This document shows, piece after piece, positions 37,104 through 46,702 of a stretch of 64,000 bases of DNA. Every line of letters starts with the position of its first letter. The first letter of the stretch is position 1. This stretch comes from an uncultured Bacteroides sp. (GTDB lineage: Bacteria > Bacteroidota > Bacteroidia > Bacteroidales > Bacteroidaceae), in contig USAN01000001.1 in NCBI GenBank assembly GCA_900552645.1, positions 434,001 through 498,000 on the forward strand, written 5' to 3'. The translations under genes and the position numbers were made by a program. A model generated the notes under the pieces. That model was given only the letters and a program-made list of their open reading frames with translations. It searched no databases and was not told the origin of the DNA.

Positions 37104-38798
37104 TCAGAAGTTGGCTTTGGAACCATTATCCCACCATATGCGTGTTCCGCCTTTATCGCCGCTTATACCGGTCTTGCTGCTGTTTTCCTCATTCAACAGT
37201 TTTAAACCAGTCTCCAAACCCTTAGCATTTGCATCATAAGCTTGACCGCTATAAATAACCCTTCTTACTCCTTCTTCTGTATTTACGCCACCATTACTTT
37301 CATTTACCAATGCCGGGAAGAAGTGAGGATAACCGGTTCTTCTTTGTTCGGCCCATCCTTCTGTTGATAGAGGGAACAGAGCTAACCATTTTTGAGTAAT
37401 AATGCGTTCCAGTTTTTCTTCATTATTCGCATTTTCGTCCCATTTTACAGATAAGTGATTAACTGCTTTTGCATTATATGCAGGATCTGCAGGATCTATA
37501 AAATCTATTTGAGTAGTAGTTCCATTAATATATGCATCAATTGCACCATCGGGGTATTCTTTAACTCCCGCATATTTTCCTCTATATGACAATTCATTGT
37601 TCATTGATACTCTAATTCCATCTTCATATAGTTTCTTTACACTTTGATTTCCAATATCCCATCTTAATTTAGCTTCGGCCAACAAGAAATAAGCTTCTGC
37701 AGCTTTCATTATAGGTAGAGGCATTGAATATGATGAACCGTTATTACCTTGAATCCATCCAGAGAAATTTCCCCAGTTATTAGGCTTAGCAGGTAAACCA
37801 CAGGCAAATCTTATTCCTACATATTCTTTACCTGCAGGAACAGTAACTTGACCAGTCTTCACATTCTTTATATCTCCTACATTTTTAGTCATGTAAAGCG
37901 GTTGGCGTGGATCTTTAAAACCGCTCATAATTGTAACTAAATTAGCATTAAAGCCACAATCTCCCCATGCAAACATTAACCACATTTCATTTTCAAGATT
38001 CTTGTCAATCATTATATCCTTGTTGACAGTTGCAAGAGTATTGGCAGCAGCTGCCGTAGCAATAGCTTTTATATCCATACCTGCAGTTTTCGCCTCAGCT
38101 TCACGTTTAGATAATCTTAATGCAAGACGCAATTCAAGAGTATTTGCTATTTTAATCCACAAAGAATTGTCGCCGTTACACCAACAATCAAAAGATTTAA
38201 GTTTTGCCAACTCGTTATCTGTCATAGCATTAATATCTTTTTTTGCTGTTTCAATATCATCAAACATAGATTTGAATAGTGAACTCTGACTGTCGAAATC
38301 GAAATAAGACTCATTTTTGCCCGATAATATCGAACTATAAGCCAATGGACCGTAAGCATCGGTTGTCATAAGTGTACCATAAGCTTGTACTATACGCATA
38401 ATACCTGCCAGTCCCTTATCTCCTTTTAGTTCACAATCCTTAATGATACGACGCGTATTATTAAAAATATGAAGATAATAGTTTTCATACATACCTCCGC
38501 TGTGACCACGATTATCTGCCATATCGCCATTTGTAAAATTACCGTTAGGAGTCATAAAGTATCCGCCATATAGATCAATAGTAAGATTAGTCCAGAATTG
38601 AAACATATTTTGCTGTGGAGGATAACAATAGTACATTGGTTCCGTACATTGAGCTGCAAAAGGAAGGTCGGCAGGATTTACCTGTACTCCGCTAGTATTC
38701 ATCTTTTCAAAACCATCTGTACATGAAGTCATAATATTTGCACCTGTAACTGGAAGTGTAAATAGTAATATATATTTAGCTATATTAGTTAATTTCAT
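37104..38798 (-). CDS. SusD/RagB-family surface nutrient-binding lipoprotein
   Basis: A 564-aa lipoprotein (signal ending NIMTSC, lipidated cysteine about residue 26). It has the SusD-like helical architecture: early FQFWTNLTIDLYGGYF, then LRLALRLSKREAEAKT and MPLPIMKAAEAYFLLAEAKLRWD, then ERIITQKWLALFPLSTEGWAEQRRTGYP, which resembles the SusD_like_2 subgroup. It would cap the SusC channel encoded 11 bp upstream and bind the ligand. The ligand is unknown; the gene ends with its own terminator. Confidence 0.92.
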   Translation of the reverse strand: MKLTNIAKYILLFTLPVTGANIMTSCTDGFEKMNTSGVQVNPADLPFAAQCTEPMYYCYPPQQNMFQFWTNLTIDLYGGYFMTPNGNFTNGDMADNRGHSGGMYENYYLHIFNNTRRIIKDCELKGDKGLAGIMRIVQAYGTLMTTDAYGPLAYSSILSGKNESYFDFDSQSSLFKSMFDDIETAKKDINAMTDNELAKLKSFDCWCNGDNSLWIKIANTLELRLALRLSKREAEAKTAGMDIKAIATAAAANTLATVNKDIMIDKNLENEMWLMFAWGDCGFNANLVTIMSGFKDPRQPLYMTKNVGDIKNVKTGQVTVPAGKEYVGIRFACGLPAKPNNWGNFSGWIQGNNGSSYSMPLPIMKAAEAYFLLAEAKLRWDIGNQSVKKLYEDGIRVSMNNELSYRGKYAGVKEYPDGAIDAYINGTTTQIDFIDPADPAYNAKAVNHLSVKWDENANNEEKLERIITQKWLALFPLSTEGWAEQRRTGYPHFFPALVNESNGGVNTEEGVRRVIYSGQAYDANAKGLETGLKLLNEENSSKTGISGDKGGTRIWWDNGSKANF

Positions 38799-38809
38799 AA
38801 TAATAAAAT

Positions 38810-41800
38810 TTAGAAGTTAAGTTTTAAATTAAGACCAAAGCTACGTGAAGTAGGAAGAGCAAACATATCTATTCCCTGTACTCCATTACCAGTTCCTGCA
38901 GAAACATCAGGATCCATAGGGGCATCTTTATGGAAGAAGAATAGATTACGTCCTATTAAAGAAGCTGTCAGATTTTTGCCAGTTCCTAATAGATTACGGA
39001 AAGTATATCCAAATGTCATTTCACGAAGACGAACGTTAGTAGCATCATAAATATAATTTTCTACAGCATAAGGACTATTGAAATTATTATTTCCTACTGT
39101 CTTATAATATTTATCTGCATCAAACTTAACGCCATCCACTGTTACACCTCCTGCATCCCGAGCATCTCCAGAACGTTTAGAAACTCCCCATCCATCTAAT
39201 GCTGCCTCGGTCATTGCTATTACTTTTCCACCAAATTTGGCGTCTATAAGAAATGAAAGAGTAAAATCCTTATATCTGAAAGTATTTGTCCATCCCATAT
39301 TAAACTTGGCATTCATATTGCCCGCATATTTAAGATCTTCCATAGAATCACCACTTAATACCGGTTCGCCACGTTCATTTTTAATAGGTTTACCTTGATC
39401 GTCTCTCATAATATGTCGTACATATAAATCTCCATATTGACCACCTTCTTTAAGAATAATCTTAGCACCGCCAAAATCTGATAGAACCAATCCATTAGGA
39501 AGATCATCTACCAATGTTATAACTTTATTATCATTATATGAGAAGTTGGCATTAGTACTCCAACTAAAGTTGTTGTTAAATTCTTCAAACCAACCTGCAG
39601 AAAATTCTATGCCTTGATTCTGTATGTTTCCGGCATTAACATATCTATTTCTTAACCCCGATTCGTATGGAGCTGCAACCGAGAAGAACTGATTCTTGGT
39701 ATTTGTCTTATAATAAGTAATATTTACATTTAAACGATGCTGAAAGAATGTTCCATCAAATCCCACCTCAAAAGAAGTAGTCTTTTCTGGTTTTAGTGTT
39801 CTAAAAGGAGCTTTGTCAGGGGGAGTGATGGTTCCCTGCGATCCCAATGAATACAATAAATTACTCATATATATAGGTACATCGTTACCTACTTTTGAAT
39901 AACTGGAACGGATTTTGAACAAATCTACATTACTACCCATGTCAATGAATTTATTAAGCAATATACTTCCACCAATAGATGGATAAAAGAAAGATGTTCC
40001 TTCTGTAAATGCCAGAGTTGATGACCAATCATTACGAGCAGATAAATCAATGAATGCTCCTTCAAGATAACCTATTTGTGCAGTACCAAATATAGAATTA
40101 AGTCTTTTTTCTGTATTCCAGTTATCATCTTTGCCAATAGTTGACATATTTCCGTAATAATTATTAGGAGTAAAAATATTGGGATAATATATGTTGCCTG
40201 ATCCTGGAACAGAAAATTTAGAGCCTTCTCCCCATAAATCAACGTGCGAAGTCTTACTTTTTGTAAATGAAGAACCTGCCGATGCAGAAAGAGTAAAATC
40301 GTTGAACGTATGATTATAGTTTACCAGAACATCTCCATATAACTGATCACTAAAGTATCTGTTATCTTTCATTCGGCCCATAGGATAAAGGTTTCCAACA
40401 CTTGAAGCATATGCATTATGTACAAAATGTTCTTCTCCTCGTTCGTATCTCATACGACCTTGAACATTAAGATCTTGTGTAATATCCCATTTTACACTAC
40501 CACCAAATTCATATCTATTACGGTCGGTTACAGGTTTTTGACGATTAAGCATCCAATAAGGATTACCAAATTGCTGCTGACCCGTATTGGTCCAATTCTG
40601 TACATTACATCCTCTGGAAGCATCATAAACTTCATATTGATTTTTATACATATTCCAATCTTCTCCACGAGGGAATAGATATACACCGGTAAGAGGATTC
40701 CATAAATAGCCAGAAGCAGCCTGATTTTCAATATGCTGATTTGTAAACTTAGCACTAAAATCAATATGTACATTATCCAGAACTTTGAAACCTACTTTAG
40801 AATTAAGATTATGACTACGGTAATCGTTCTGAGGAGTAATACCTGTAGAATATGTATTAGCATATGAAAAATAAGACTGGATATTTTCATTTCCACCACT
40901 TAAAGCAATAGAATTATTAGTAGTAAATCCAGTACGGAAGAACTTTTTAGCATAATTAGGAGCTTTGCTGGATAGTTTATCTCCCCAACTTAGAGTTCCA
41001 TTATCGCTTACTCCATAAGAATTTTGAAACTCTGGCAATATCATGGCATTCTCCATCGTAGTATTGCTAGATACATTAACTGCTACCTTTCCTGATGCTG
41101 CCGATTTAGTAGTAATCATTATTGCACCATTAGCAGCAACTGCACCATATAAAGCAGCTGCCGATGCTCCCTTTAAAAGTGTAATAGAAGAAATATCATC
41201 TGGATTAATAGTTGACATCGCATCACCACCATCACGCTGACCACCATAATTGCTGTTAACCTGAGATGAAGTTATGTCCATCATTGTAGGAACCCCATCT
41301 ATAACTATAAGAGGTCGGTTGCTTCCACTTATAGATTTATTACCTCTGAATAAAATTTTAGATGAACCACCTGCTCCTGTTGAGTTAGGAGTAATAGAGA
41401 GTCCCGCACTTTTACCTTGAAGAGAGTTTATCATATTGATACTCTTTACTTCATTTACATCTTTACCTCCAATAGTTTGAGCCGAGTAAGTTAAAGTTTC
41501 CGACTGACGTTTAATACCCATGGCAGTCACTACAACTTCCTTAAGAACTTTAGCATCTTCCTTAAGAACAATTGTAAGCGGTGCACCTGTAAATTTTACA
41601 CTTTGAGTTCCATAACCAACGTATGAAACCTCAACAATAGAGTTTAGTGGAACATTCTGCAGATTAAATTTTCCATCGAGATCTGTTATAACTCCATTAG
41701 TCGTACCTTTTACAATAACAGATGCTCCTACGATTGTTTCGCCTGAGGAATCTTTAACTACACCTGTACAATTTTTACTTTGTTGTGTTGATTCCAAATA

Positions 41801-41893
41801 AGATTCATTTGGTAATGTAACGCTGTGAGCAACTCCACTAGAGAAACCGAACAGCAATAGCAATAAGCTAACTGATCTAAATTTTTTAATCAT
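38810..41893 (-). CDS. SusC/RagA-family TonB-linked outer-membrane transporter
   Basis: A 1027-aa receptor with signal peptide, a carboxypeptidase-like domain (CTGVVKDSSGETIVGASVIV), a TonB-box-like LKEVVVTAMGIKRQ, a plug (about 115-240, with LLKGASAAALYGAVAANGAI, the SusC-family signature) and a long barrel ending LNLKLNF. No anti-sigma STN domain precedes the regulatory domain. It forms an import complex with the SusD-like protein downstream. No dedicated regulator or glycanase is directly adjacent. A GH18 lipoprotein lies about 2.3 kb upstream, past two unrelated genes. Confidence 0.93.
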   Translation of the reverse strand: MIKKFRSVSLLLLLFGFSSGVAHSVTLPNESYLESTQQSKNCTGVVKDSSGETIVGASVIVKGTTNGVITDLDGKFNLQNVPLNSIVEVSYVGYGTQSVKFTGAPLTIVLKEDAKVLKEVVVTAMGIKRQSETLTYSAQTIGGKDVNEVKSINMINSLQGKSAGLSITPNSTGAGGSSKILFRGNKSISGSNRPLIVIDGVPTMMDITSSQVNSNYGGQRDGGDAMSTINPDDISSITLLKGASAAALYGAVAANGAIMITTKSAASGKVAVNVSSNTTMENAMILPEFQNSYGVSDNGTLSWGDKLSSKAPNYAKKFFRTGFTTNNSIALSGGNENIQSYFSYANTYSTGITPQNDYRSHNLNSKVGFKVLDNVHIDFSAKFTNQHIENQAASGYLWNPLTGVYLFPRGEDWNMYKNQYEVYDASRGCNVQNWTNTGQQQFGNPYWMLNRQKPVTDRNRYEFGGSVKWDITQDLNVQGRMRYERGEEHFVHNAYASSVGNLYPMGRMKDNRYFSDQLYGDVLVNYNHTFNDFTLSASAGSSFTKSKTSHVDLWGEGSKFSVPGSGNIYYPNIFTPNNYYGNMSTIGKDDNWNTEKRLNSIFGTAQIGYLEGAFIDLSARNDWSSTLAFTEGTSFFYPSIGGSILLNKFIDMGSNVDLFKIRSSYSKVGNDVPIYMSNLLYSLGSQGTITPPDKAPFRTLKPEKTTSFEVGFDGTFFQHRLNVNITYYKTNTKNQFFSVAAPYESGLRNRYVNAGNIQNQGIEFSAGWFEEFNNNFSWSTNANFSYNDNKVITLVDDLPNGLVLSDFGGAKIILKEGGQYGDLYVRHIMRDDQGKPIKNERGEPVLSGDSMEDLKYAGNMNAKFNMGWTNTFRYKDFTLSFLIDAKFGGKVIAMTEAALDGWGVSKRSGDARDAGGVTVDGVKFDADKYYKTVGNNNFNSPYAVENYIYDATNVRLREMTFGYTFRNLLGTGKNLTASLIGRNLFFFHKDAPMDPDVSAGTGNGVQGIDMFALPTSRSFGLNLKLNF

Positions 41894-42588
41894 AGTTACT
41901 TTATTAAGGTTTATTAAATATCTAAATAATTTGCGTTTTCTTTAATATATATATAGTTGATAGCAAAATTATTTAGGTTAATGAGACAAATATAAAGATA
42001 TATTTTAATAATGGTACACTTATAAACAATTTATTTGTGTTATATCGAGGTGTATAATAAATAAATGTAGGTATATATTTATATATAATAATATACAAAT
42101 ATTTACATATATTATGTAAATTAATATAGATTTTTAGTTGAAATAGCCTCTAGGATGATGTATAAAAAGATAATAAAAATACGATATACAGATTATTAGT
42201 GATTAATTTTTTATACAGTAAGTATAAGAAATGTTGTAAAAGTAGATGCTATATTTTTTTTATAAAAAATAGACTTAGTTGGATGGGATGGAAGTTAGAT
42301 ATACTTATAGGAAGGCTGAAAGTAAAAAGAGAGTATTAATTTGTAAGCGCACATGCTATTAAATAAATTTAGAAATGAGATTGTCTATCTTATATTAATT
42401 TCTATAATTACAATAGTGGTATTTTCTTGAAAAGTAATATCAAAGTTCTATATAATCATAATAAATGTCGGTAACGATGTTCATTATTTGAATTTAGGAA
42501 CGATGAATTATCTTATTCTTTCCGGTTTATAATAGATTGCAAAGCTGAAAGAGTGAAATATATTAAGCCTAAGTATGCAAAGAATAAA
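41894..42588. other. 695-bp AT-rich intergenic region
   Basis: Apart from the candidate promoter near the SusC start I see no gene, RNA or convincing repeat here. The DNA is extremely A/T-rich with short homopolymer runs and lies upstream of SusC and downstream of the GNAT gene on the same strand. A regulatory leader or a decayed gene cannot be excluded. Confidence 0.5.
41964..41994 (-). promoter_or_regulatory. Candidate promoter region for SusC/SusD
   Basis: Two minus-strand matches to TAnnTTTG are present: TAATTTTG (41964-41971) and TATATTTG (41987-41994), 70-100 bp upstream of the susC-like start. The TTTG of the second could serve as a -33 box for the first at a somewhat short spacing. 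Confidence 0.45.
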
Positions 42589-43083
42589 TTATAGAGTAAG
42601 AATATATAGATTCCTTCGGTATCCATGACGATCGAATTCTTTTATAAGTTGCATACCTAATTTTGAAAGAGATCGATTACTTGCAATATTTTGTGGATGT
42701 GCAGTAGCTAATATGAATTTTATATTGAGTTCTTCTGCAATAACTTTAAGTTGGGTGTTCAATATTAACATGTACCCATTCCCACGGAATTCTGTAAGAG
42801 TCATACTTCCACCAATCTCAGCTGTTTTATCAATATCTATATTAAGTTCATCCTTCACATCTTCGAAATCTTTTAAATCGAAATATATCCCCGACATTGC
42901 AACCAATTTTTCTTCATCGAAAATGCCATATACAATATCTTTTGTATCATTAGCAAAGGTATTCTCAATTTCTTCAGTAGAGAAAGGAATTAAAAAAGAT
43001 TTGTCCGAAAGAGAATCAGTAGTTGTCTTATTCATATAAGTAAATGCATCTTTATCGCTACATGTAAGTCTTCTTATAATCAT
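42589..43083 (-). CDS. GNAT-family N-acetyltransferase
   Basis: A 164-aa protein with the GNAT fold. After the N-terminal IRRLTCSDKDAFTYMN comes the acetyl-CoA segment GGSMTLTEFRGNGYMLILNTQLK (compare the Q/RxxGxG/A motif, here RGNGYM) and the family's late NIASNRSLSKLGMQL. Substrate unknown. It stands alone on the minus strand with a candidate TATATTTG promoter element at 43127-43134. Confidence 0.82.
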   Translation of the reverse strand: MIIRRLTCSDKDAFTYMNKTTTDSLSDKSFLIPFSTEEIENTFANDTKDIVYGIFDEEKLVAMSGIYFDLKDFEDVKDELNIDIDKTAEIGGSMTLTEFRGNGYMLILNTQLKVIAEELNIKFILATAHPQNIASNRSLSKLGMQLIKEFDRHGYRRNLYILTL

Positions 43084-43126
43084 ATAATATTAAGTGTGTG
43101 TGGTTGTATTATAAATAATTTTATTC

Positions 43127-43134
43127 CAAATATA
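43127..43134 (-). promoter_or_regulatory. Candidate -7 element for the GNAT gene
   Basis: On the minus strand the site reads TATATTTG (TAnnTTTG), 44 bp upstream of the start. The surrounding 424-bp gap 43084-43507 otherwise shows only the opposing promoter at 43468 and AT-rich DNA. Confidence 0.45.
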
Positions 43135-43467
43135 CACTACTTTCTTTAAAAACGATGTTCATATAATAAAAATACACAATTGTTAATACTATTATAAAAA
43201 AGATTGTGCCGCATATAAAAAATATAACCTATACTAACATTAAATGAACGATTGTTTGTATCCAATTTTTATATGTGTGATTAATACCAAAATTATATAC
43301 TGTAAATGTATTGAAGTATTAAAATGGTGTTTTTCGCGCTTATTCACAATAATATGAAAGCTGTTTTTTATAATTACATTGTATTTTTAAAGAAAATCGG
43401 TCTTAATCCTTTAATATCACATTTAAATGGTTACCTGTATTATCCCACAATATTAAATAGAATATTA

Positions 43468-43475
43468 TATCTTTG
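43468..43475 (+). promoter_or_regulatory. Candidate -7 element for the 43508 gene
   Basis: TATCTTTG matches TAnnTTTG and ends 32 bp before the start codon. A weak TTAC/TTG-like -33 region may precede it. Confidence 0.5.
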
Positions 43476-43507
43476 TAATATATAGTTTTTTATAAAAGAA
43501 TTTATTT

Positions 43508-44068
43508 ATGATTGATAAGGAATATTTGGATAATTTCGAAGAAAAGTTACAACAAGAAGTTTTACGTTTATGTACATCATATAAGATGTTGGATGGAAAA
43601 CTTCTTGCTACAGATGATATTGATGGATACTGGGATACATTAGCACCAGAGTACGTAGCAGATGCCGTGCAACAAGTAAGTGAGTATCCTACTGTATCTG
43701 TGGCGTGGGCGGCATATTTAGGTATGGCCATTGCATTTGGATGGGATACTGATTGGGAATCTTTTTCTAAAATGGGTTATAAAGATTTTTATGGTGAACA
43801 AGGTTTTGATGATATGGATGAACATATTGTAAGAGATATATTAGGAATTTCTTTAGAAACTGAAGAAGCTCATGAACTTGAAAGTATGATTCGACGAAGT
43901 GCACAAACTGTAATAGCTCTTATACGTCATGAACAGATAGAGCCTCAAAGTCCTATGGCTTTCCATGTATTTGCAAGAGCAGTTAAGGTAATGTATAAGA
44001 TCGGAGCCGCAATTGAATTAAAACGTTTAGGCTATAAGTTCGAGAAAGTAAATATAGCAGACTGTTGA
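43508..44068 (+). CDS. Conserved hypothetical cytoplasmic protein
   Basis: A 186-aa acidic protein with no signal peptide or recognisable catalytic motif. It is mostly helical, with conserved-looking WDTLAPEYVADAVQQV, VSVAWAAYLGMAIAFGWDTDW and a C-terminal AFHVFARAVKVMYKIGAAIELKRLGY. I recall similar unnamed Bacteroidales proteins but cannot attach a function. It is a single-gene unit with a clear promoter element and a long terminator. Confidence 0.7.
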   Translation: MIDKEYLDNFEEKLQQEVLRLCTSYKMLDGKLLATDDIDGYWDTLAPEYVADAVQQVSEYPTVSVAWAAYLGMAIAFGWDTDWESFSKMGYKDFYGEQGFDDMDEHIVRDILGISLETEEAHELESMIRRSAQTVIALIRHEQIEPQSPMAFHVFARAVKVMYKIGAAIELKRLGYKFEKVNIADC

Positions 44069-44090
44069 TTCTTTTAAACTACAGAATACT

Positions 44091-44151
44091 AATCTAAAAA
44101 GCTCTAATTTAGTGATAAACAATCATAACTAAATTAGAGCTTTTTTAGATT
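44091..44151. terminator. Long bidirectional terminator
   Basis: A 23-24 bp stem (AATCTAAAAAGCTCTAATTT then AGT, pairing with the arm at 44128-44151, one bulge) sits between the convergent 43508 gene and the GH18 gene. Runs of A on one side and T on the other let it end transcription from both directions. Confidence 0.9.
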
Positions 44152-44175
44152 AATAATATATCTGCAAAACAGTAT

Positions 44176-45168
44176 TTATTTAGTTAGACAAGAATTAATA
44201 GACCGTAGTAAAGACCATTCGTTGGTATAGTCTACATCGGTCCCTAAACTCCAACTCATTACTCCATAAAAACTTTGTGATATGGCATAATTAACCTTTT
44301 TCTTTATTAAATCCTGTCCATTGAAAACATAACTTTCTGTATTATAAGTTACTTCATTTATGCTAGACGAATTTATAAGGCCATTATTTACTAATGTAAA
44401 GTAAGTTACTGTTGCTTTTGAGTCATCGGCTGTAACACCATAAAATGGAAGACCAGGAACTATTTTTCTATTTGGCACCCCATAACTTATTAGTTTTTGT
44501 ATGCTTGATATATAATTATCATAACTAAATCGGATAGGAGAGGGTCCATAACATTGCAATGATATATAAGTTACAGCATCTATAGCCTTATTGCTTATTT
44601 TATAAGATATGGGATCTAGAGTAACCGAAAATATATCATCATCATCTAATGTTTTTGCTAGTAGTATAATAGCATTGCTGTAGTTATCATATTCTTCTTG
44701 GGTATTTGCCCATTCAAAATCTAAATCAACGCCATCTAGATCTAAAGTTTCTATTATATTATTAACATTCCTGGCAAAATTATTTATAGCTGTTTCACTG
44801 CTAACCATCTTTTTCCAATTGGCTCCACCAGATATACCTAATCTTATAGATATATTATCAGCGAGTTTTGATTTAACGGAGGCTACCAATTCAGGATAAG
44901 TAGTAACACCTTCTCCATTATGCAACTCAAATGTTTCGAAACTCAGACTGCCATCGGCATTTGGTGTAGCACCTATACAGATTATATCTGTACATGCATT
45001 TAAGCTCGTAGATGATATATTACCATTATTGTAGAAGTTACCTCTGAGATAGGAACTAACTAAAAAATTCTTTCCACCATGTCCCGAATCAGTGTCGTTA
45101 TCTGAATCGTTGCTACAACTAACTAAAGAGAAAACTATTAATGCTATAAATAAAAAGAATCGTTTCAT
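44176..45168 (-). CDS. GH18 family glycosidase lipoprotein (chitinase / endo-N-acetylglucosaminidase type)
   Basis: I place the start at the ATG whose product begins MKRFFLFIALIVFSLVSC, a textbook lipoprotein signal with cysteine at residue 18. A longer in-frame start at 45207 would put 13 residues before the signal. The 330-aa protein contains the GH18 catalytic motif LDGVDLDFEW (DxxDxDxE with the acid glutamate intact), plus SIRLGISGGANW and a C-terminal MSWSLGTDVDYTNEW typical of the barrel. It would cleave chitin-like or N-glycan core linkages at the surface or in the periplasm. Which of these cannot be told from sequence. Confidence 0.88.
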   Translation of the reverse strand: MKRFFLFIALIVFSLVSCSNDSDNDTDSGHGGKNFLVSSYLRGNFYNNGNISSTSLNACTDIICIGATPNADGSLSFETFELHNGEGVTTYPELVASVKSKLADNISIRLGISGGANWKKMVSSETAINNFARNVNNIIETLDLDGVDLDFEWANTQEEYDNYSNAIILLAKTLDDDDIFSVTLDPISYKISNKAIDAVTYISLQCYGPSPIRFSYDNYISSIQKLISYGVPNRKIVPGLPFYGVTADDSKATVTYFTLVNNGLINSSSINEVTYNTESYVFNGQDLIKKKVNYAISQSFYGVMSWSLGTDVDYTNEWSLLRSINSCLTK

Positions 45169-45486
45169 TACTATAGATTTATATTTTAGATGAAAACAAT
45201 AAATCATAGAGTAAAGTTTTATAATAATAAAATCTTCATATATAACTACTTCACCATATCAATTAGCTATAATGGCATTGAATTAGTGTTCATGACGTTC
45301 TTCTATTGTCAGGTAATATGTGATTTTTTTATGCCGATACAGGAAGTGTATTGTGTTTATTTTTAGTTGTTTGACCTTTCATAGTGACTAAAGTGAAGCT
45401 TTAGTTATTTAATTTATCGCTTTGTAAAAAAATGCAATAAATTAAATATAGTTTATAATTTTATTATCGTAGATTGAAATTTAGAA
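45169..45486. other. 318-bp intergenic region, possible left edge of the island
   Basis: No gene or clear terminator is visible between the deaminase-like gene and the GH18 start. The change from ordinary chromosomal genes to the defense operon happens here, so the left end of the mobile element could lie in this gap. I found no convincing direct repeat shared with the mnmE side. Confidence 0.4.
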
Positions 45487-46629
45487 CTATAAACCATATT
45501 TCCAATTAATATTGGACCCTTCTTGAAGTTGGAAGCCAATACCTAAATAACATTCACTGCATGGTTGAAATTTAATATGTAATCTTCCATCAGGTGTTTT
45601 ATCATTAAAATACGCAAATATCTTTCTTTCACAGCAAGCGTGTTTCCCTTTTATTTCATCTATATTAGACGTATTTCTACTAAGAATAGTTCCAAGAGTT
45701 TCTAGTTTTTTAAATTTAACATAAGGATTTTCTTTATATTTAACTAATCCGTATCTCTTTACATTTTTAGATGTCTGTATTAACATAGAACCACTTTCAG
45801 AGGCTAACTTTTTCAGCTTGGTTATAAACTCAGGGTTTGGATCTAACCCTAGTGACATATTAATGGCTGTATCTTCAGAATCTAAATAACCACTAAACGA
45901 GATATACTTATCACTTGTTTCTTTATCAACAAAAACAGCAAAACATCGTCCCTTTGATTTTCGATAATCTTTGATATATTTTCCGTTTAACCCCTTTATC
46001 ATATCAAAGATTTCATCGAAAAATGTTTTACAGCTATTGGTATCTAAGTGATCTTTATTATTAGTTTTTTCTAGTAATATATTTATTTTTGAAGTATAAT
46101 TTATTATATGAATATGTATATCATCAATAGAATTAATATTGCTAGGAAATATATCCTTAAAAGAACGGATGTTTTCGTTTATCTCAATAAAGTCATCAGA
46201 TAATATATTTTTGTGAAACTTGTTGATAAAGCTTAGTATTCTGTGCATTGTGCAAAACGATAAATAACCTAGAATGTCATAGAATAAAGATATAGGCTCA
46301 GAATCTATATTTTTCCCAATATTATTAATACTTTGGAGATGTGATAATTCTTCATTATATTTTGAATTGACATATTCATTGAAGATCGTATTAAATCCAT
46401 TTATTTTATCATTATATATTGAATATATATATTCAATGTCTCTTATATTTAATAGATTAAAAAGATAATTCCAGTAATATAAACAATTGCTTTCTTTGAT
46501 GGATATATACCGTTTTATTGGTAATTCTTCAATAAAATAATTTTCTTCATTGTTAGTTTGAGTTTCGTATCCTTTTAAATTTAAATTAATAAACCATGAT
46601 AATTCAATACTGTAATTCGGATAATGCAT
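45487..46629 (-). CDS. Protein with C-terminal cytidine-deaminase-like zinc domain, putative defense effector
   Basis: A 380-aa protein. The first ~215 residues are helical, very Asn/Ile-rich and match nothing I know. From about residue 225 the sequence looks like a deaminase fold: a beta-hairpin FAVFVDKETSDKYISFSGYL, then CCE (CxE, residues 332-334) in KHACCERKIFAYF, and PCSEC (356-360) in HIKFQPCSECYLGIG. CxE plus PCxxC supplies the zinc ligands and catalytic glutamate of the superfamily, as in toxin-type deaminases. It is the last gene of the restriction/OLD operon, 73 bp after the nuclease gene. Substrate could be free nucleotides or nucleic acid; both are inference. Confidence 0.62.
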   Translation of the reverse strand: MHYPNYSIELSWFINLNLKGYETQTNNEENYFIEELPIKRYISIKESNCLYYWNYLFNLLNIRDIEYIYSIYNDKINGFNTIFNEYVNSKYNEELSHLQSINNIGKNIDSEPISLFYDILGYLSFCTMHRILSFINKFHKNILSDDFIEINENIRSFKDIFPSNINSIDDIHIHIINYTSKINILLEKTNNKDHLDTNSCKTFFDEIFDMIKGLNGKYIKDYRKSKGRCFAVFVDKETSDKYISFSGYLDSEDTAINMSLGLDPNPEFITKLKKLASESGSMLIQTSKNVKRYGLVKYKENPYVKFKKLETLGTILSRNTSNIDEIKGKHACCERKIFAYFNDKTPDGRLHIKFQPCSECYLGIGFQLQEGSNINWKYGL

Positions 46630-46702
46630 TTGACATTTAGATTAATTTAATTAAATAAACATTTTATTGAAATCGTACAATATGAAGAGTGTAGACAATG
46701 GA

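Noticed and set aside
45331..45341. CCGATACA in the left gap matching CCGATACA within the mnmE 3' end (near 63788)
   Set aside because: Only about 8 bp match and the flanks differ; in AT-rich DNA this is within chance. The mnmE copy is also inside the gene, beyond its intact terminator, so it is not a convincing attachment core.
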